The translations under genes were made by a program, and so were the position numbers. Positions 56,653-64,000 of a DNA stretch of 64,000 nt are shown here, piece by piece (the first letter of the stretch is position 1; each line of letters begins with the position of its first letter). The DNA comes from Chryseosolibacter sp044507775 (GTDB lineage Bacteria > Bacteroidota > Bacteroidia > Cytophagales > Cyclobacteriaceae). Where the stretch lies: positions 140,255 through 204,254 of the forward strand of contig JBIQIY010000008.1 of the NCBI GenBank assembly GCA_044507775.1, written 5' to 3'. Under the pieces are notes generated by a model, which saw only the letters and a program-made list of their open reading frames with translations, was not told the origin of the DNA and ran no database searches.

Positions 56653-56913
56653 GTAGGGTATTCTTGGTCAATCGAAGTGTATGACGTATCCATAAATTTA
56701 CGCTTTTTCTCCGATATGGATTTACGGAAAACAAGGTTACATTGGCAGGTACATGTTGCAGGAACGGAGCGCGCTTCGAATTTTCTTTCGCCCTTTCAGG
56801 GCTCTCATTCGTACGCATTTTAACCCAGGGCTCCTCGCTGGCGCTCGTCACCCTGGGCTAGGATTTTACGCCCTTTCAGGGCTTGGCGTTGAATGTCAGT
56901 TCGCCAAAATGTT
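56653..56913. other. Intergenic region with a dispersed repeat
   Basis: The left half of a 515 bp non-coding stretch between the DUF2339 and cadherin-like genes. It holds the DUF2339 promoter and the GCCCTTTCAGGGC element (56790-56882). The rest is the tandem array at 56914-57168. Confidence 0.6.
56790..56882. repeat. Dispersed palindromic element (GCCCTTTCAGGGC ends)
   Basis: 93 bp. It starts and ends with the 13-base palindrome GCCCTTTCAGGGC (56790-56802 and 56870-56882), and inside has a second hairpin (CCCAGGG 56824-56830 with CCCTGGG 56851-56857). The layout is that of a REP-like intergenic element; similar CCCTGAAAGGGC elements are common in Bacteroidota genomes. Confidence 0.8.
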
Positions 56914-57168
56914 CAAGTGCGTACAAACTTTGGAGTCGAGACCAACGATTTTAGCACAGCATTGTCAACTGCCAAATTGCCAAATTGTCAACTGATTTCA
57001 AGAGCGCACAAACTTTGGAGTCCAGACTAACGATTTTAGCACAGCATTGTCAACTGCCAAATTGCCAAATTGTCAACTGATTTCAAGTGCGTACAAACTT
57101 TGGAGTCCAGACCAACGATTTTAGCACAGCATTGTCAACTGTCAAATTGCCGAATTGTCAACTGATTT
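56914..57168. repeat. Three tandem 85-bp repeats
   Basis: Units start at 56914, 56999 and 57084 with exact 85-base spacing and about 95% identity. Each ends in a TTGTCAACTG / CCAAATTG / TTGTCAACTG core. The last unit runs into the stop codon of the cadherin-like gene at 57168. Confidence 0.93.
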
Positions 57169-58757
57169 CACTTGCCTTCTCCGCCGTAGTCAAGAAAGAT
57201 TCTCTTCAGGTCTTTCTCGTCGACGCGCACGTTGCGCTCATGGGCATCCAGTTCCAGCAAAACAATCCTGGGATCGCTCATCGTGGCGCGAAGTTTCTCG
57301 ATGTCTTTATCGAATTCGGGATTTCGGCGGATAGACTTCAACGCATACTTGCGGGCAAATTCATCACCACCCGACTGTATTTTATTCCGGATATCGATGC
57401 TGATCCGAATGTTGTCCATGATGCGCTCCTTCGACCGCCCGATCACCTCGGTCGCTTCGAGCGTTCCCAGCGTCAACACGGTTGTACCACCCACGCCGGA
57501 GACGATCTTTGACTGGTCCGGTTGATCGATGACGACTGGCGATAGGCCGGTTACTGCGCCGAGCGACGCGTTGACGATCGACCTGTTCTGCTTGCCTTTT
57601 CGCGCCCGCTTGTATTCCTTGTTGAGTGCCTTTTGATTTTCATCCAGAAGTTTGATCAGGCGTCCTGCTTCTAGCAGATAGTTCTTGTATTTGCCATACA
57701 ATTGCGCATCTTTTTTGATCAGGTTTTCCGCGTCGGTAACTTTGATACGCGCCATGCGCTGTGTACGGTTATTGGATTTATCCAGGACGAAAAAAACAAT
57801 TTCCGTTAGGATTGATCCATTGACCTCCTCAACATAATCGTAACCCGGCGACCATGTAAACTCGTACTGCAGGTTTGTGTTGCTCGTTAACGCACTGGCA
57901 GGAACACGTTTGTCGTTGGAAACGAACCCTGCCGTGCTGACATCGTCGTCTCCGTTCGGATCTGAGATGTATATCTTCAGATTCAGTGTTTCGTCTTCTT
58001 TGATGGAATACAGGGAGTCTCCAGGCATTGCCGGAACCAGCTGTATTTCCGGTGGAAGGTCCTGCTGCGTCGGAGCGACCTTCAATCTGCCGATAGTTTC
58101 GGCTTTCTCAGGCTGATCCTGAACAATAAACTCAACGACCAGCGGCTCTTTGCGCAGCGCGATGAACTGGCTGCGCGAAGGATTCCAGCTGAACTGCCCT
58201 TGAGAAGAAAGTATAGCACCCTCCGGCATCTTGTCGAGAATGGACTTGAACACCAGCGGATCACCGTCGGGATCATGAACAAACTCCGGCGGAAACTGAT
58301 AGGTGTTGCTGTTCGATTGTTTTACATAGAACACCGGCACCTCTTCAACAACGGGTGGTCTATTGACATGACTGACGACAAAGGTTACGGATTCACGGAT
58401 CCGCTGGTTGCCGGGAAGGCCCGGCCAGTTCGCCTCAATAATGACCGTGAAATCCTTCATGCGGGTTACGCGATCGACCAGGTCATACGATGGCTGCCAA
58501 TAAAAATTTCCGAGGGAATCGAATGTAATTTGCAGATCTTCGGCGCCATCAATGGAAAAGAATGCCGGATCAGGGTCGGTTGTCTTTACCTGGAAGGAAA
58601 GTACCTGGTTTTCCTTGATGATGTTCCAGCCCGTGGAATCCGGTAAGATCAACCGGGCTGTACTGTGGTTCGGAGCAGTATCACCCTGCTGCGCAAAAGA
58701 TGCCAGACTCGAGCTGAGAAGAAAAAAAACGAATAGCCTGCACTTCACTATTTTCAT
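57168..58757 (-). CDS. Exported cadherin/Ig-like repeat protein with C-terminal helical region
   Basis: 529 aa from ATG 58755-58757 (MKIVKCRLFVFFLLSSSLASFA, signal peptide); the longer frame upstream overlaps the divergent gene. At least three beta-sandwich units are visible by their Ca-binding-like DPDGDPLVF, DPDPAFFSI and DPNGDDDVS motifs. The last 170 residues are charged and helical (LYGKYKNYLLEAGRLIKLLDENQ). Likely periplasmic or surface scaffold; family not recognised. The 3' end touches the 85-bp array. Confidence 0.82.
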   Translation of the reverse strand: MKIVKCRLFVFFLLSSSLASFAQQGDTAPNHSTARLILPDSTGWNIIKENQVLSFQVKTTDPDPAFFSIDGAEDLQITFDSLGNFYWQPSYDLVDRVTRMKDFTVIIEANWPGLPGNQRIRESVTFVVSHVNRPPVVEEVPVFYVKQSNSNTYQFPPEFVHDPDGDPLVFKSILDKMPEGAILSSQGQFSWNPSRSQFIALRKEPLVVEFIVQDQPEKAETIGRLKVAPTQQDLPPEIQLVPAMPGDSLYSIKEDETLNLKIYISDPNGDDDVSTAGFVSNDKRVPASALTSNTNLQYEFTWSPGYDYVEEVNGSILTEIVFFVLDKSNNRTQRMARIKVTDAENLIKKDAQLYGKYKNYLLEAGRLIKLLDENQKALNKEYKRARKGKQNRSIVNASLGAVTGLSPVVIDQPDQSKIVSGVGGTTVLTLGTLEATEVIGRSKERIMDNIRISIDIRNKIQSGGDEFARKYALKSIRRNPEFDKDIEKLRATMSDPRIVLLELDAHERNVRVDEKDLKRIFLDYGGEGK

Positions 58758-58811
58758 CAGATATGTTTGGTAAACGACCGTAAATTTAGCAGAATCGCAG
58801 CTTGAACCGAG

Positions 58812-59153
58812 ATGGCACGTATTAAAAAGACGCAATCTGCCGACAATTTCTTCACGGATGTCCACGAAGTCGCAAAACTTATTCCAAAAGGACGGGTAAC
58901 GAGCTACGGTGCGATTGCGAACTACCTCGGCGTAAAATCAAGTGCGAGGATGGTAGGGTGGGCAATGCACGGCTGCCCAAAGGGAGTACCCGCTCACCGG
59001 GTGGTGAACAGCACCGGACTACTTACCGGTAAACATCATTTCAAACCGCCCTCATCCATGCAGAAGGCACTTGAGAAGGAGGGGGTACGGGTGAAAAACG
59101 ACCAGGTTCAAAACTTCCGCGAAATTTTCTGGGATCCTTCGAAAGAATTGTAA
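58812..59153 (+). CDS. Alkyltransferase-like (ATL) protein, MGMT family without the active Cys
   Basis: 113 aa. The DNA-binding MGMT domain is clear: IPKGRVTSYGAIANYLG, SSARMVGWAMHGCP. The active-site motif PCHR of O6-alkylguanine transferases reads PAHR here (Ala61 in place of Cys). ATL proteins of this kind bind O6-alkylguanine and flag the lesion for nucleotide excision repair without repairing it themselves. Divergent from the cadherin-like gene (54 bp). Confidence 0.95.
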   Translation: MARIKKTQSADNFFTDVHEVAKLIPKGRVTSYGAIANYLGVKSSARMVGWAMHGCPKGVPAHRVVNSTGLLTGKHHFKPPSSMQKALEKEGVRVKNDQVQNFREIFWDPSKEL

Positions 59154-59159
59154 CGGCCG

Positions 59160-59410
59160 CTCCAAATTCCCGCAATGGAATTCAGACTTCCCGGTACGGG
59201 AAAAAACGTTGGAAGCATCCGAACACCAAGCGACGGTACGAGATATTTTTCACTGCTTTTGGGCGGGAAAACGGCTTTCCTTCCGCCTTAACTCTTCATT
59301 CTGCATTCCGGCATACAATGTGCCCTACAACCCGAGCATGGTTAAGGGTTGAAAGGAAGAGGGGTTGGTTTTAGTCTGGTTTGGGCCATCCGTCAGGATG
59401 GCCTTTTTTT
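59160..59410 (+). ncRNA. Possible small RNA ending in a terminator
   Basis: The 230 bp between the ATL stop and a strong terminator contain no ORF. They hold short self-complementary stretches (ACAACCC near 59329 and GGGTTG near 59345, CCTTCCGCC near 59280) that could fold. This could be the long 3' UTR of the ATL mRNA or an independent small RNA. No clear promoter; the call rests mainly on the terminator. Confidence 0.3.
59384..59410 (+). terminator. Intrinsic terminator GGCCATCC-GTCA-GGATGGCC-T7
   Basis: A perfect 8-bp stem with a GTCA loop and seven T (59404-59410). It acts on plus-strand transcription and lies 231 bases after the ATL stop codon; the convergent symporter gene ends 39 bases further on. 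Confidence 0.93.
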
Positions 59411-59449
59411 GTTCCGCAAAATGTGAATTCCTTGGAACTTTGCTCGCGC

Positions 59450-60910
59450 CTACAGCCTTCCGACCCTTTCACCTCGTTTGCTGATCAAGGCCAGACCTGC
59501 AAAGGTGAACAAGCCATTGATGAGCAACACCTCGAGGCCGAGTCTGTAGCCGTTGAACAGGATCGGCGAAAAGATGCTCAGGACATAACAAAGCACGGGT
59601 GAAAGGAGGCAGACAATCGGAACCAGTTTGTCTTTTACCTGAAGCTTTGTAAAGATGCCAAAGGAGAACAGGCCTAACAGCGGACCGTACGTATAGGTAG
59701 CGATCCCGAGAACAGCATCAATTACACTTCTTTCATTGATCTTCCGGAAGATAACGATGATGATGAGGAACAGGAGCGAAAATCCCAAATGCACGAGAAA
59801 CTTCTGGCGATTCTTCACATGCTCAGGCTTGTCCCTGAAATTGAGGAAGTCGATACAAAACGAGGTCGTTAGTCCTGCGAGAGCTGAGTCGGCACTTGCA
59901 TAAGATGATGCAGTGATTCCGAGTAAGAAGAATATGCCGACGACCAGGCTGAATTCGTTCAGCGCCAGCATGGGAAAGAGATCATCGGTGGAAGCTGGTA
60001 TCGGAAAATTGTTTTGATCACTGTACAGGAACAGCAACGCGCCGAGCGTGAGGAACAATAGATTTACGATCACGAGGATGATGCTGAACCAGAACATATT
60101 TTTCTGCGCGTCTCCAAGTGTTTTGCACGTCAGATTTTTTTGCATGATCTCCTGGTCCATTCCCGTCATGGTTATGGTGATCAGCGCACCTCCAATAAAT
60201 TGCTTCCAGAAAAACATCGGCGAGTTGGCATCGTCGAGATAAAACATCTTTGAATATTTGCTCTCCTGGATGGCGTCGATCATCGCAGGAAACGACATGC
60301 CCAGATCGTCGGAGATCTGCCACACCGCGACGCACACCGCGGTGACGAGAAAAAACGTCTGGAACGCGTCCGTGTATACGATCGTCTTGATGCCACCTTT
60401 GATGGTATACAACCAAATCAGGACAAGAGTTGTAGCGACAGTAACGAAGAAGGGTACGCCCCAGGCGTCAAATAGAAAAAGCTGCAGTACAGCGGCGGCA
60501 AGATAAAGCCTCAGGGCCGAGCCGAGCGTGCGGGATATCAGGAAGAAAAACGCTCCCGTCTTGTAAGACCAGAAATTGAATCTCTTTTCGAAGTATGTGT
60601 AAATGGAAATCAGGTTCAGGCGGTAGTACAGCGGCATGAGAACACCGATGATCACCCAGTAGCCCAGCAGATAACCCAACACGACCTGGAAGTATCCAAA
60701 GCCTACCGCTCCTACGTTTCCCGGAACGCTGATGAACGTTACGCCTGAAAGCGATGAACCGATCATGCCAAAGGCTACCAGGTACCAGGGTGACTGCCGG
60801 TTGGCGGTGAAGAATGTGGTTGTGTCCGCTCCTCGTGAAGTGATAAACGAGATCAGAATAAGTACCGCAAAGTAGCCTACCAGAATGGAAACGACGAGGA
60901 TGGGTGTCAT
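59450..60910 (-). CDS. Sodium:solute symporter (SSS family)
   Basis: 486 aa from ATG 60908-60910 (MTPILVVSILVG). About 13 hydrophobic helices; family landmarks are SSLSGVTFISVPGNVGAVGF near the N-terminus and the ASSYASADSALAGLTT segment of helix 8, which lines the Na+ site. It imports a solute, of unknown type, with sodium. Divergent from clpS. Confidence 0.94.
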   Translation of the reverse strand: MTPILVVSILVGYFAVLILISFITSRGADTTTFFTANRQSPWYLVAFGMIGSSLSGVTFISVPGNVGAVGFGYFQVVLGYLLGYWVIIGVLMPLYYRLNLISIYTYFEKRFNFWSYKTGAFFFLISRTLGSALRLYLAAAVLQLFLFDAWGVPFFVTVATTLVLIWLYTIKGGIKTIVYTDAFQTFFLVTAVCVAVWQISDDLGMSFPAMIDAIQESKYSKMFYLDDANSPMFFWKQFIGGALITITMTGMDQEIMQKNLTCKTLGDAQKNMFWFSIILVIVNLLFLTLGALLFLYSDQNNFPIPASTDDLFPMLALNEFSLVVGIFFLLGITASSYASADSALAGLTTSFCIDFLNFRDKPEHVKNRQKFLVHLGFSLLFLIIIVIFRKINERSVIDAVLGIATYTYGPLLGLFSFGIFTKLQVKDKLVPIVCLLSPVLCYVLSIFSPILFNGYRLGLEVLLINGLFTFAGLALISKRGERVGRL

Positions 60911-61053
60911 GCGCTCAAAAAAGTGTGTATCGGCGGTAAATAAGGTGCCAATCAAAAAGGAAATGCGTATAAATCCAAATCAAAAGGCTCGGGGAGGTAA
61001 AAATGGCTGGAAATCGTTAACTGTTTTCCGAACTTTATAACCCTCAAAATGTT

Positions 61054-61061
61054 TAACTTTG
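61054..61061 (+). promoter_or_regulatory. Candidate -7 promoter element of clpS
   Basis: TAACTTTG matches TAnnTTTG perfectly, 19 bases before the clpS ATG. The -33 element is weak. Confidence 0.5.
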
Positions 61062-61080
61062 TGCCAAATCATCATAGCCT

Positions 61081-61362
61081 ATGGAACCTTTGCATAAGCC
61101 GGAAGTGCTCGTTGATGTCATGGAGGCGGTGGAGACAACCGACCTTATGGACCTCGTGGTGTTCAATGATGATGTGAATACATTCGATCATGTTATTACA
61201 ACACTCATAAGGGTCTGCCAGCATACGCCCGAACAGGCTGAACAATGCACGTTTCTCATTCATCATAAGGGGAAGTGTACTGTAAAGTCGGGCGCCTTCG
61301 AATATTTGCGTCCTTTTCGCGAAGCGATTTGCGAAGCCGGTATTGACGCGCGTATTCTGTAG
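61081..61362 (+). CDS. clpS: ATP-dependent Clp protease adaptor ClpS
   Basis: 93 aa. The substrate-binding face is recognisable from LVVFNDDVNTFDHVITTLIRVCQHTPEQAEQ, with the NDDVNTFDHV motif that recognises N-degrons (Leu/Phe/Tyr/Trp N-termini), and the closing LRPFREAICEAG helix. ClpS hands such proteins to ClpAP or ClpCP. It is followed by recR after 18 bases, an order often seen in Bacteroidota. Confidence 0.97.
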   Translation: MEPLHKPEVLVDVMEAVETTDLMDLVVFNDDVNTFDHVITTLIRVCQHTPEQAEQCTFLIHHKGKCTVKSGAFEYLRPFREAICEAGIDARIL

Positions 61363-61380
61363 CGGAAATAAAGAACAGAC

Positions 61381-61989
61381 GTGGACTTCCCTTCCAAACT
61401 TATTGAAGAGGCCGTTAATCAGATCTCGAAGCTTCCCGGCATCGGAAAAAAGACGGCACTGCGACTCGTACTGCACCTGATAAAGGATCGGCCGGAAAAT
61501 ACGTTTGCACTCACGGAGGCGCTGAACAAATTGCGGTCGCAGATCCGGTATTGTCAGCATTGCAACAATATTTCCGACGCCGATATCTGCCCCATATGCA
61601 CCAGCCACAAGCGGGAGCGCTCTTTGGTATGCGTGGTGGAAGACAGCCGGGATGTCATGGCCATAGAAAACACCGCGCAGTACTCGGGACTCTATCACGT
61701 CCTGGGTGGGGTGATCTCCCCCATCAACGGAATTGGTCCCGCAGATCTGAAGATCGAGTCGCTCATCTCGCGACTGAACAACGGTGAATCACCCGTCAAA
61801 GAAGTAATCCTCGCGCTGAGTCCGACGATGGAAGGTGATACCACCGCCTTCTACATCAACAAACGGATCAAGGACCTGCCTGTCAGGATCACCGTTATCG
61901 CGCGGGGCGTCCCCGTTGGCGGCGATCTCGAGTACGCGGACGAGATTACACTCGGAAGAAGTATCCTCGGAAGAACTCTCTTCAGCTAA
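61381..61989 (+). CDS. recR: Recombination protein RecR
   Basis: 202 aa. HhH motif ISKLPGIGKKTALRLVLHL, four-Cys zinc finger CQHCNNISDADICPIC, and Toprim domain VCVVEDSRDVMAIENT. With RecO and RecF it loads RecA on SSB-coated single-stranded gaps. The start is a GTG at 61381; it lies exactly where the family's MDFPSKLIEEAV begins, and no ATG is nearby. Confidence 0.98.
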   Translation: MDFPSKLIEEAVNQISKLPGIGKKTALRLVLHLIKDRPENTFALTEALNKLRSQIRYCQHCNNISDADICPICTSHKRERSLVCVVEDSRDVMAIENTAQYSGLYHVLGGVISPINGIGPADLKIESLISRLNNGESPVKEVILALSPTMEGDTTAFYINKRIKDLPVRITVIARGVPVGGDLEYADEITLGRSILGRTLFS

Positions 61990-62096
61990 TATCCCCGGCG
62001 GTTCAGTATTCAGATCCGTCCTTCCAAATTTTAAATAAAGGCGTCATAATTTCCTTTAATATTCTTTTCTTTGCGGCGCATATCAAAAACGTCCAC

Positions 62097-63290
62097 ATGA
62101 ATCAGCTATCGGATCGCATTAACGCCATTCAGGAATCTGCAACCCTGGCAATGGCGGCCAAAGCTCGCGAGTTTAAAAACAAGGGAATCGACGTCATCGG
62201 CCTCAGCCTGGGCGAGCCGGACTTCAAGACACCCCTTCATATCTGCGAGGCCGCCAAGAAAGCGATTGATGAAGGCAAGTATTTCGCCTACCCCCCGGTG
62301 GCTGGTTACGCCGACCTGCGCGAGGCCCTTGCGGCCAAATACCAGAAGGAAAATAACGTCCCTTACAAGGCGGAAAATATCGTCGTATCCAACGGCGCCA
62401 AGCAGTCTATTGCCAACGCGATGCTCGCATTGCTCAATCCTGGCGACGAGGTGATCGTCTTTTCCCCGTACTGGGTTAGTTACGACGCGCTCGTCCGGCT
62501 AACGGAAGCCGTTCCGGTGACGGTAAAAGGCGGGATAGAAAATGACTTCAAGGTTACCGCAGAGCAGTTGGAAAAAGCTGTAACGCCTAAGACGAAAGCT
62601 ATTATTTTCTCTTCGCCATGTAATCCGACCGGGACAGTCTTCTCGCGGAAGGAACTTGAGGCCATAGCAAAGGTGGTAGTCAAGCATAACCTGATCGCGA
62701 TTGCCGATGAGATCTATGAGCACATCAACTTCACGGGTGAACAGGTTAGCATTGCAAGTTTCCCCGGGATGTTTGAGCGGACAATTACCGTCAACGGGTT
62801 TGCAAAAGGGTTTGCCATGACAGGCTGGCGTGTGGGCTACATCGCGGCGCCCAAATGGATTGCTGACGGATGCAACAAGGTGCAGGGGCAGATCACTTCT
62901 GCCAATTGCTCAATTGCGCAGCGAGCGGCCCTGGCCGCAATAACCGGTGACATCACTCCGACAAATAAAATGGTGGAAGAGTACCGCCAACGCCGCGAGG
63001 TGGTCTACGCACTTCTCAAAGAAATTCCAGGCATAAAATCCAACTATCCGCAGGGCGCATTTTACTTCTTCCCGGACGTCAGTGCTTATTACGGTAAATC
63101 CGACGGGTCAATGCAGATCAACAATGGCGACGACTTTTGCATGTACATGCTGGAGAAGGCCCACGTCTCTCTCGTGCCTGGCGGAGCCTTCGGCGATGAA
63201 AATTGTGTGAGGCTCTCCTACGCAGCGTCGGAAAAAGATCTTCGCGAAGCATTGAAGCGAATGAAAGAAGCGCTGGCAAAGCTTAAGTAA
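62097..63290 (+). CDS. Class I aminotransferase, aspartate aminotransferase Ib type
   Basis: 397 aa. PLP-dependent fold type I: SPCNPTGTVFS, the Schiff-base Lys at K237 in NGFAKGFAMTGWRVGY, and Arg in CVRLSYAAS that binds the substrate carboxylate. The N-terminal GLSLGEPDFKTPLHI is typical of the AspC-Ib branch, which makes aspartate from oxaloacetate and glutamate. It lies 107 bp after recR. Confidence 0.95.
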   Translation: MNQLSDRINAIQESATLAMAAKAREFKNKGIDVIGLSLGEPDFKTPLHICEAAKKAIDEGKYFAYPPVAGYADLREALAAKYQKENNVPYKAENIVVSNGAKQSIANAMLALLNPGDEVIVFSPYWVSYDALVRLTEAVPVTVKGGIENDFKVTAEQLEKAVTPKTKAIIFSSPCNPTGTVFSRKELEAIAKVVVKHNLIAIADEIYEHINFTGEQVSIASFPGMFERTITVNGFAKGFAMTGWRVGYIAAPKWIADGCNKVQGQITSANCSIAQRAALAAITGDITPTNKMVEEYRQRREVVYALLKEIPGIKSNYPQGAFYFFPDVSAYYGKSDGSMQINNGDDFCMYMLEKAHVSLVPGGAFGDENCVRLSYAASEKDLREALKRMKEALAKLK

Positions 63291-63298
63291 TCGGAAAC

Positions 63299-63374
63299 CG
63301 TCATCCCACCTACGCTTGCGCTTCGGTGGGCAGGCCTGAGCAGTTAAACCGTCATCCTGAGCCGCGTGAAGGAA
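63299..63374 (+). repeat. Dispersed CGTCATCC repeats downstream of the GIY-YIG gene
   Basis: An insert-form copy (63299-63341, 43 bp, same length as at 15936 and 63857) followed by a plain copy CGTCATCCTGAGC (63350-63362) with its tail CGCGTGAAGGA. They lie between the aminotransferase stop and the end of the GIY-YIG gene. Confidence 0.88.
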
Positions 63375-63431
63375 GGCGCGTGGCAATGGCGAAGGACCCC
63401 CCAACGCGAGCCCGCCCGCCAAACTTGCTCA

Positions 63432-63746
63432 TCACGTTCCAAACTTTTTCAATATCTCTTCGGTCAGATCAAGCCATTGAGGATTTGATTTGCTGATCAG
63501 ATCATTTTTCCATTTCCGATTTTTCCCCTTGATGTAATGCTCGCGGGCAATCGCCTTGATCACAGACTCGAACGCTTCGTAATAGACGGGCTTGAATACA
63601 TTGTACTTCGCAGTGAAGGACTTGGGAATTTGTTTGGTCTTATGTTCCCACAATCTGGTCGAGATAGCGTTCGTGACTCCAACATACAACACAGTATCGT
63701 GAGCGTTGGTGAGAATATAGACCCAGGCGGATGGAAGCATGAACAA
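63432..63746 (-). CDS. GIY-YIG nuclease family protein (stand-alone URI/SLX1-like)
   Basis: 104 aa; a second start 6 bases in (MLPSAWVYILT) is possible. GIY-YIG core: WVYILTNAHDTVLYVGVTNAISTRLWEH, the Tyr/Arg/His-type residues and the trailing YYEAFESVIKAIAREHYIKGKNRKWK with the catalytic Glu. Stand-alone GIY-YIG proteins are predicted endonucleases of unknown role. Here it is enclosed by CGTCATCC repeats on both sides, with none inside, suggesting a linked gene-repeat unit. Confidence 0.93.
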   Translation of the reverse strand: MFMLPSAWVYILTNAHDTVLYVGVTNAISTRLWEHKTKQIPKSFTAKYNVFKPVYYEAFESVIKAIAREHYIKGKNRKWKNDLISKSNPQWLDLTEEILKKFGT

Positions 63747-63824
63747 AGTTTGCTGACATTCAGTTGGATCACCAAATTGGACCGTGTACGGTTTTCAGGA
63801 TTTTCTTTTGTTCTTTCCGTCGTC

Positions 63825-63985
63825 CAAAGCCGCGGAGGAGGACCCCTTCTTTAAACCGTCATTCCACCTACGCTTGCGCTTCGGTGGGCAGGCCTGAGCC
63901 GCGTGAAGGACCCCTTCTTTAAACCGTCATCCTGAGCCGCGGGAGGACCCCTTCTTTAAACCGTCATCCTGAGCCGTGCGAAGGA
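63825..63985 (+). repeat. Dispersed CGTCATCC repeats upstream of the GIY-YIG gene
   Basis: A partial unit (GGAGGACCCCTTCTTTAAA), an insert-form copy (63857-63899), then two plain copies at 63925-63937 and 63962-63974, each followed by CGCGTGAAGGA/CGCGGGAGGA and CCCCTTCTTTAAAC. The plain units repeat every 37 bases; the insert form adds 30 bases between CC and TGAGC. The array continues to the window edge. Confidence 0.88.
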
Positions 63986-64000
63986 ATGCGGGTAGTAAGG

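Noticed and set aside
1..64000. Insertion sequences, prophage or integrative element
   Set aside because: No transposase, integrase, att-like direct repeat or phage structural gene was seen; the mobile-looking parts are repeat-based only.
1..64000. tRNA or rRNA genes
   Set aside because: I looked for T-arm GGTTCGAATCC-type sequence and found none; a tRNA search program could still find a divergent one.

Overview
The window is a 64 kb piece of a Bacteroidota chromosome, most likely a soil or freshwater Cytophagales (Chryseolinea/Ohtaekwangia-like; the genus is an inference). The case rests on a SusC/SusD pair with a FecR anti-sigma factor and an ECF sigma factor, a second sigma/anti-sigma pair ending in a DUF4974-like domain, a TlpA-type thiol oxidoreductase, a MauE + DUF6520 pair, TAnnTTTG-type promoter elements, and general lack of Shine-Dalgarno sequences. 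No rRNA, tRNA, CRISPR array, transposase or phage gene was seen. One 100-base N gap (19820-19919) shows that this is a scaffold.

Layout. 1-1918 is a TPR sensor histidine kinase cut by the window edge. 2203-11318 is a same-strand run of large exported proteins, including an M19-like metallohydrolase and a gene that looks split by a one-base frameshift. 11.3-17.4 kb holds redox, transport and regulatory housekeeping genes (TrxR-like flavoprotein, AraC regulator, MDR oxidoreductase, MFS exporter, AHSA1 and RibD_C proteins). 17.6-18.7 kb has a PhnA/YjdM zinc-ribbon protein followed by a rifampin ADP-ribosyltransferase (Arr) carrying an extra helical N-terminal domain. 18.75-20.25 kb is a repeat island built on the CCACGAAT motif around a GxxExxY (PDDEXK_3) nuclease-like gene, and contains the N gap.

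20.3-33.7 kb has an LLM flavin oxidoreductase, a MacB/FtsX permease, a VOC protein, a PAS kinase, an alpha/beta hydrolase, an AraC-type regulator, a hemerythrin, an Hsp20 with an unusually perfect Shine-Dalgarno, a large Cas4-like nuclease/SF1 helicase and a Crp-like regulator. 33.8-37.2 kb is a redox-associated set (MauE, DUF6520, a beta-rich membrane-anchored protein, TlpA fused to a TIGR03435-like domain). 37.3-44.0 kb is a nutrient-uptake locus (ECF sigma, FecR, SusC, SusD) with a probable antisense RNA in the SusC leader. 44.1-46.4 kb carries small regulators, including an HTH-Panacea antitoxin-like gene with two perfect inverted-repeat operators. 46.5-47.7 kb is an orphan ECF sigma/minimal anti-sigma pair.

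48-64 kb has DoxX, a two-subunit molybdenum hydroxylase, an SDR, DUF3175, the DUF3999/DUF2339 pair, dispersed and tandem repeats, a cadherin-like exported protein, an alkyltransferase-like DNA-damage sensor, a sodium:solute symporter, clpS, recR, a class I aminotransferase, and a GIY-YIG nuclease flanked on both sides by CGTCATCC repeats.

The strongest hints of something undescribed are the two small stand-alone nuclease genes (GxxExxY and GIY-YIG), each bracketed by its own family of palindromic repeats. Next come the Panacea locus, the exported-protein run at 2.2-11.3 kb, and the antisense RNA candidate at the susC leader.
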